DNA from: Polyporus tsugae
Taxonomy: Eukaryota > Basidiomycota > Agaricomycetes > Polyporales > Polyporaceae
Assembly: GCA_024305745.1 (NCBI GenBank)
Contig: JAHRBS010000013.1
Span: forward strand, 620,001-684,000
DNA: 64,000 nucleotides
Direction: 5' to 3'
The stretch's first letter is position 1; each line of letters begins with the position of its first letter. Made by a program: the position numbers and the translations under genes. Below, one piece after another: positions 60,639 to 64,000 of this stretch. The notes under the pieces were generated by a model that was given only the letters and a program-made list of their open reading frames with translations, had not been told where the DNA came from and made no database searches.

Positions 60639-60863
60639 CCGTATCTCGTGCTCATCGTCATCTGTTCAAGCCAAACTTAATGTCACTTTCCGCACTTCGA
60701 CATCTACATCAGACCCGTTTCGGAAATGATGCCTCTCAGGCAACACGCCGCTTGAGACCCTTGGGTGGGGGGCAGCTGCATATTGTACCCCATCTCCCAT
60801 ACTATACAAGCACGTTTCGATCCTAGGATCCACCGCAGTATCGACCCTCCCTCCCCAACCCTT
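60639..60863. other. Upstream region of the seven-helix membrane protein gene
   Basis: Short non-coding stretch. The frame of the next gene is open from 60765, but the conserved-looking start is MDPVVRLG at 60864. Confidence 0.45.
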
Positions 60864-62972
60864 ATGGATCCGGTAGTTCGACTTGGCCTATCACTCTCGC
60901 TGATCCCTTCGCGTATCAAGGAGGCTCTTGCGTGTGGTATTATTGCCGTGGTGGTCTCAACAGGGTACGTATCTAATCTGTCACCCATCCATCGACACGC
61001 TTCGGTCAAAGGCTGATCATGTCGCGTTACAGTGTATATGGCATCACCGTCTTGCAAGCCTACATATACTTCCGGCACAGCGATCAAGATTCCGCGCGCA
61101 TGAGATCCTTCGTGAGCAAGGCAACTCGTGTACAATGACCATGGAGGCTGACATCGTCACTCCCGAAAGGTTGCATTTCTGTTGTACGTATCACTAGGAA
61201 CACGCACTTCGCACGATTTACGTCTATACACAGCATCCTTGACGCTGTCTCGTTGGTCTTGGCTGTCGATGCTCTATACGAATACGTCGTAAGCGACTTC
61301 GGAGACCCATTGCTACTCCTCAACATGCCTCCGTAAGCTTTCGTAGTCCACTTCGATGTTGGTCTGCTAATTTATTGTTTCACAGCGCGTTGGCGGTGCG
61401 TAACGGTGTTGTATGCATAAACCGAGCCGAAGCTCATGATAAATTCAGTTTGAGAATGCCGCCACGGTGAGTGTTCGACGATCTAAGTGCATTTTAAATT
61501 TTAAACTGATGGGAGCATAGTACCTGATCGCAATGCTTACACAGTGGTATGTCCCTAGTTTCGAAGCTGTCATGAGGCTTTCTCACCATCAGCCAGCTTC
61601 TTCGCACACCGTCTTTGGGCTCGTAAGTCATTCTCGATACTATGCAGAGTACAGGACGACTCTTACGTGCTCGGACAGTGAGCGTGCGGAACGTAATGCT
61701 CGTGAGCAGCATTGTAAGGTCATAATCCTGTCCTCTTCGGATGATTACTGACTAGGCTACGCAATTTGTCAGGTTATCCTTTCTTTGAGCTCTTTTGGTG
61801 CGTGGATCGACGAGAGCCAACATCTCAGGGTGCGATATCCCTGACATTTGTGCGTCTGCAGTTCCCGGGATGCGTGTGTTTTTACCATAACCAAGTTCCA
61901 ACGCCGGAATATAGCCACTAACCCATTAACTTTATGTTAGTCGTATCCGTGCTTGTGTATGTGCCTTGTATAGCAACTCTCCCTACCTCGAAGCTTACCA
62001 GACAATGATCCATTAGCTACACACGCAGGGATTTCTTTTTCCTCGGTTCGGTCGAGACGCGGGTTCTCGGCGGCTTGGCAAACGGCCTGAGCGTAGTGTG
62101 CGACGTCGTTATCGCGGCGGCGCTTTGCTATTACCTTCACTCCAAGAGAACCGGATTTAGGAGGTACGTCTTCCCTTTGCGGAGTGGGGTGAACTCATCT
62201 GATGTCTGTCCGGCACAGAACTGATTCGATGATTGACCGACTGATCATATATGCCGTGAACCGAGGGGCTCTTACTGCGTGAGTGTCGACCCGTTGACCA
62301 CCTGTACAGTTATCGCTGATCGTTGCGCACTAGTATTTGTCAAGCCGGCGAGATGATCACCGTTTGTTTCTTCACACATATACGGGTTTCTGCCACTGGC
62401 ACTGACCAGGTTCAAATAGACCGTCGCTCTTCCGGGACGCTTCATCTATCTCCCATTCGCTCTCCTGAGTGGAAAACGTAGGTGCATGTCCGATCGCCTC
62501 GCTCCGAGTGTTCCACTGACGATCACCATAAGTATATTGTAACACGCTCCTCGCAACGTAAGTCGATCTACAGCAATATTCTTCGAGTTACATAGGTCAC
62601 TGATCCATCTACGTAGGCTCAATGCACAAAGGTCAATGAGGGGAGACAGCAACAACGTCGTGGAAGTGGGCACGCTTCTCCTCAATCGCATGAACACGTC
62701 AACAGCAGGAAACAGGAACAGCCGGAGCACTGCAGGACGGTTGGAGAGCGTGAGTGCCTCTTTGGATCTCATTTTCGTGTCTGTCTTGAATGTGCATTCC
62801 ATCCCATGCTTACTAGGGGGCTGGAGACGGCATGCCGACCTTTGTCATCGATATCTCTCAGGTTTCTGACAAGACGGTGGTGGTTCGTATAGTCGTGTTT
62901 CAGGATGGTAGATCTTTGCTGACGCAGTTCGGGGCCCTCGAAAGGATGCGGCGGTGCACGCACCCAGCGTAG
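60864..62972 (+). CDS. Fungal seven-helix membrane protein (DUF6533/DUF6534 type), 351 aa
   Basis: Member of the large basidiomycete family of predicted seven-helix membrane proteins; molecular function unknown. I count 19 exons: 60864-60964, 61033-61111, 61170-61183, 61234-61332, 61386-61395, 61449-61466, 61521-61546, 61597-61622, 61679-61713, 61773-61797, 61862-61873, 61941-61956, 62029-62163, 62219-62278, 62334-62361, 62420-62477, 62533-62557, 62617-62749 and 62817-62972, in phase throughout. Family hallmarks are GVYGITVLQAYIYF, LDAVSLVLAVDALYEYVV, TQCFFAHRLWALSVRN, CDVVIAAALCYYLHSKRTGF, the TDSMIDRLIIYAVN segment, and KLYCNTLLATLNAQRS. Exons 10-12 are the least certain, since alternative acceptors exist. 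The C-terminal 50 residues are soluble. Six exons are under 20 nt. Confidence 0.85.
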
Positions 62973-63215
62973 ACAGCGATGTATGAATGGCGACGACCGG
63001 ATGCGCGACGTTTTTCGTTTGTACTCGGACGCGGATTTGCAACTAGGTGGTGCGTATTTGCGTATTTAGTAGGGCCCGGAGAATGCCAGGACGTACTGCT
63101 GCACCGTGCAGCTGGATAATACTCGATTCCCACCAAAGTATCCTGAGCTGCTCGCCTGTTCAGGCATACACGACAACTGTACTCGGAATACTTAGTTTGC
63201 AGAGCTGAGCCCCAA

Positions 63216-63218
<3 letters not shown>
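62973..63218. other. 3' flank, no gene
   Basis: Non-coding sequence between the membrane protein gene and the T run. Confidence 0.5.

Positions 63219-63252
<34 letters not shown>
63219..63252 (-). repeat. 34-nt T run (poly-A on the minus strand)
   Basis: Uninterrupted T34. Read on the minus strand it is a poly-A tract lying about 165 bp beyond the stop of an open frame (63419-63799), as expected at the 3' end of a retroposed transcript or non-LTR element. Its exact length may be affected by sequencing error. Confidence 0.8.
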
Positions 63253-63257
<5 letters not shown>

Positions 63258-63418
63258 CTCAGGATGTCGGCAGTACTGTAATACATGAGGAGCTTATGTA
63301 ACTACGGCAGCGCGTCTCCCGGTATTCTACGTTCGGTTGACGCGATGTGCTTGTGCACAGGTAGGACCACGGCCGAAGGCCAGGAGTGGTAGGGAGGGCC
63401 AGTCGGTAATTTTCCGTC

Positions 63419-63799
63419 TTACCGCCGGCCCGACGATCGTGTTCCCGAAGGAGAAGGAGCCTCCGCGTCAGACGCGGGGCCCGCCAGCTCATCCGCCTGG
63501 GCTACGTCTATAGCAGGCGTCTGCAGGTGGGGACGATTTCTCTTCGTTCTACCCACTGTGGACCCGCACGTGTGATGGTGAACCTGCATGAGGGGGTGCA
63601 GGTATCGGTCAATATGGGTGATCAGCGCGCTGTGCTCCATCGGTGGGAGCGTGCAGGGCGTGGCATCCATGTGATTTGTGTCGACAATCGACGCACTGCG
63701 ATCCAATGGAGGACGCATGCAGGGCGTGACATCTGCGGAGGGATGGCTGCATGCCGTGGCGCCAGGCGGCAGCATGCAGGGAGGGACGAGGTGGGACAC
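63419..63799 (-). CDS. C-terminal part of an unknown protein, possibly retroposed
   Basis: Minus-strand frame of 126 aa ending at 63419 and probably continuing beyond the window edge in the 5' direction through a frame I cannot follow. The N-terminal half has repeated Pro/Cys/Met blocks (VTPCMRPPLDRSA; ATPCTLPPMEHSA), mirrored in the DNA by recurring GCAGGGCGTGRCATC motifs. The C-terminus is AQADELAGPASDAEAPSPSG followed by TRSSGRR. No catalytic domain is visible here. Its position upstream of a poly-A tract suggests part of a retroelement or a processed pseudogene. Confidence 0.3.
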   Translation of the reverse strand: MSHLVPPCMLPPGATACSHPSADVTPCMRPPLDRSASIVDTNHMDATPCTLPPMEHSALITHIDRYLHPLMQVHHHTCGSTVGRTKRNRPHLQTPAIDVAQADELAGPASDAEAPSPSGTRSSGRR

Positions 63800-64000
63800 C
63801 GCTGACGGCGGCGGTTTATCAGGGTCGAGTGCGACCAGCCACTCAGGGAGCTGGCAGCTGATCGTGCGGTTAGGTGGTGGGCCTTCTGGGTGTGCAACTG
63901 GGGCGTGATGCCAGCGGCGGTATGTGCGGACTCAGCCTTTGCGTTTGCAGGGCGCGAGCATGTGATAGTACTGCCGAACCACGAAGTCGCCGTGGAACGG

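Noticed and set aside
1..64000. CRISPR arrays, bacterial operons, Shine-Dalgarno sites
   Set aside because: No short regularly spaced repeats of that type, and the spliced genes show the sequence is eukaryotic.

Overview
This is nuclear DNA of a filamentous basidiomycete, most likely an agaricomycete. The evidence is GC-rich sequence, genes split by many 40-90 bp introns with GTRNGT donors, CTRAY branch sites and YAG acceptors, and gene families typical of that group (a seven-helix DUF6533/DUF6534-type membrane protein with micro-exons, an AIF/AMID-like flavoprotein, a fungal 20S proteasome beta-6 subunit). There are no operons. All gene models were spliced by eye from frame continuity and splice signals.

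Positions 1-39045 are a head-to-tail tandem array. A unit of about 12.65 kb is present three times almost identically (1-12616, 12617-25267, 25268-37918), followed by the first 1.13 kb of a fourth unit (37919-39045). The array runs off the left edge, so copy number is unknown. I see no rRNA, transposase, reverse transcriptase or long conserved enzyme in the unit. It carries a few small multi-exon genes of unknown function (plus strand: a 270-aa, a 140-aa and a tentative 126-aa model; minus strand: a 161-aa two-exon model), a tRNA-like segment with Pol III boxes A and B, a duplicated terminal exon, and a hairpin-rich, GGTCA/TGACC-rich segment at the chosen unit boundary. Unit 1 differs from units 2 and 3 by indels that break the 270-aa gene.

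The array stops 12 bp upstream of a TATA-like box and about 123 bp upstream of the start codon of the proteasome beta-6 gene (39169-40541), so each unit ends with a copy of that gene's distal upstream region.

Positions 39046-64000 are single-copy: the proteasome gene; a 3.4-kb stretch with no convincing gene; an AMID/AIFM2-like oxidoreductase (43948-45450, plus); an unknown five-exon gene (47283-48550, minus); a local family of membrane-anchored coiled-coil proteins (intact at 51071-53799, broken at about 55380-56847, intact at 57428-58692) with two small unknown genes between them; two weak models near 59.3-60.6 kb; a 19-exon seven-helix membrane protein (60864-62972); and, at the right edge, a 34-nt T run with a reading frame ending just beyond it on the minus strand, suggesting a retroposed insertion.

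The genes do not form an obvious pathway. The two strongest themes are the recent 12.65-kb amplification abutting a proteasome promoter, and the local expansion and decay of a coiled-coil gene family.
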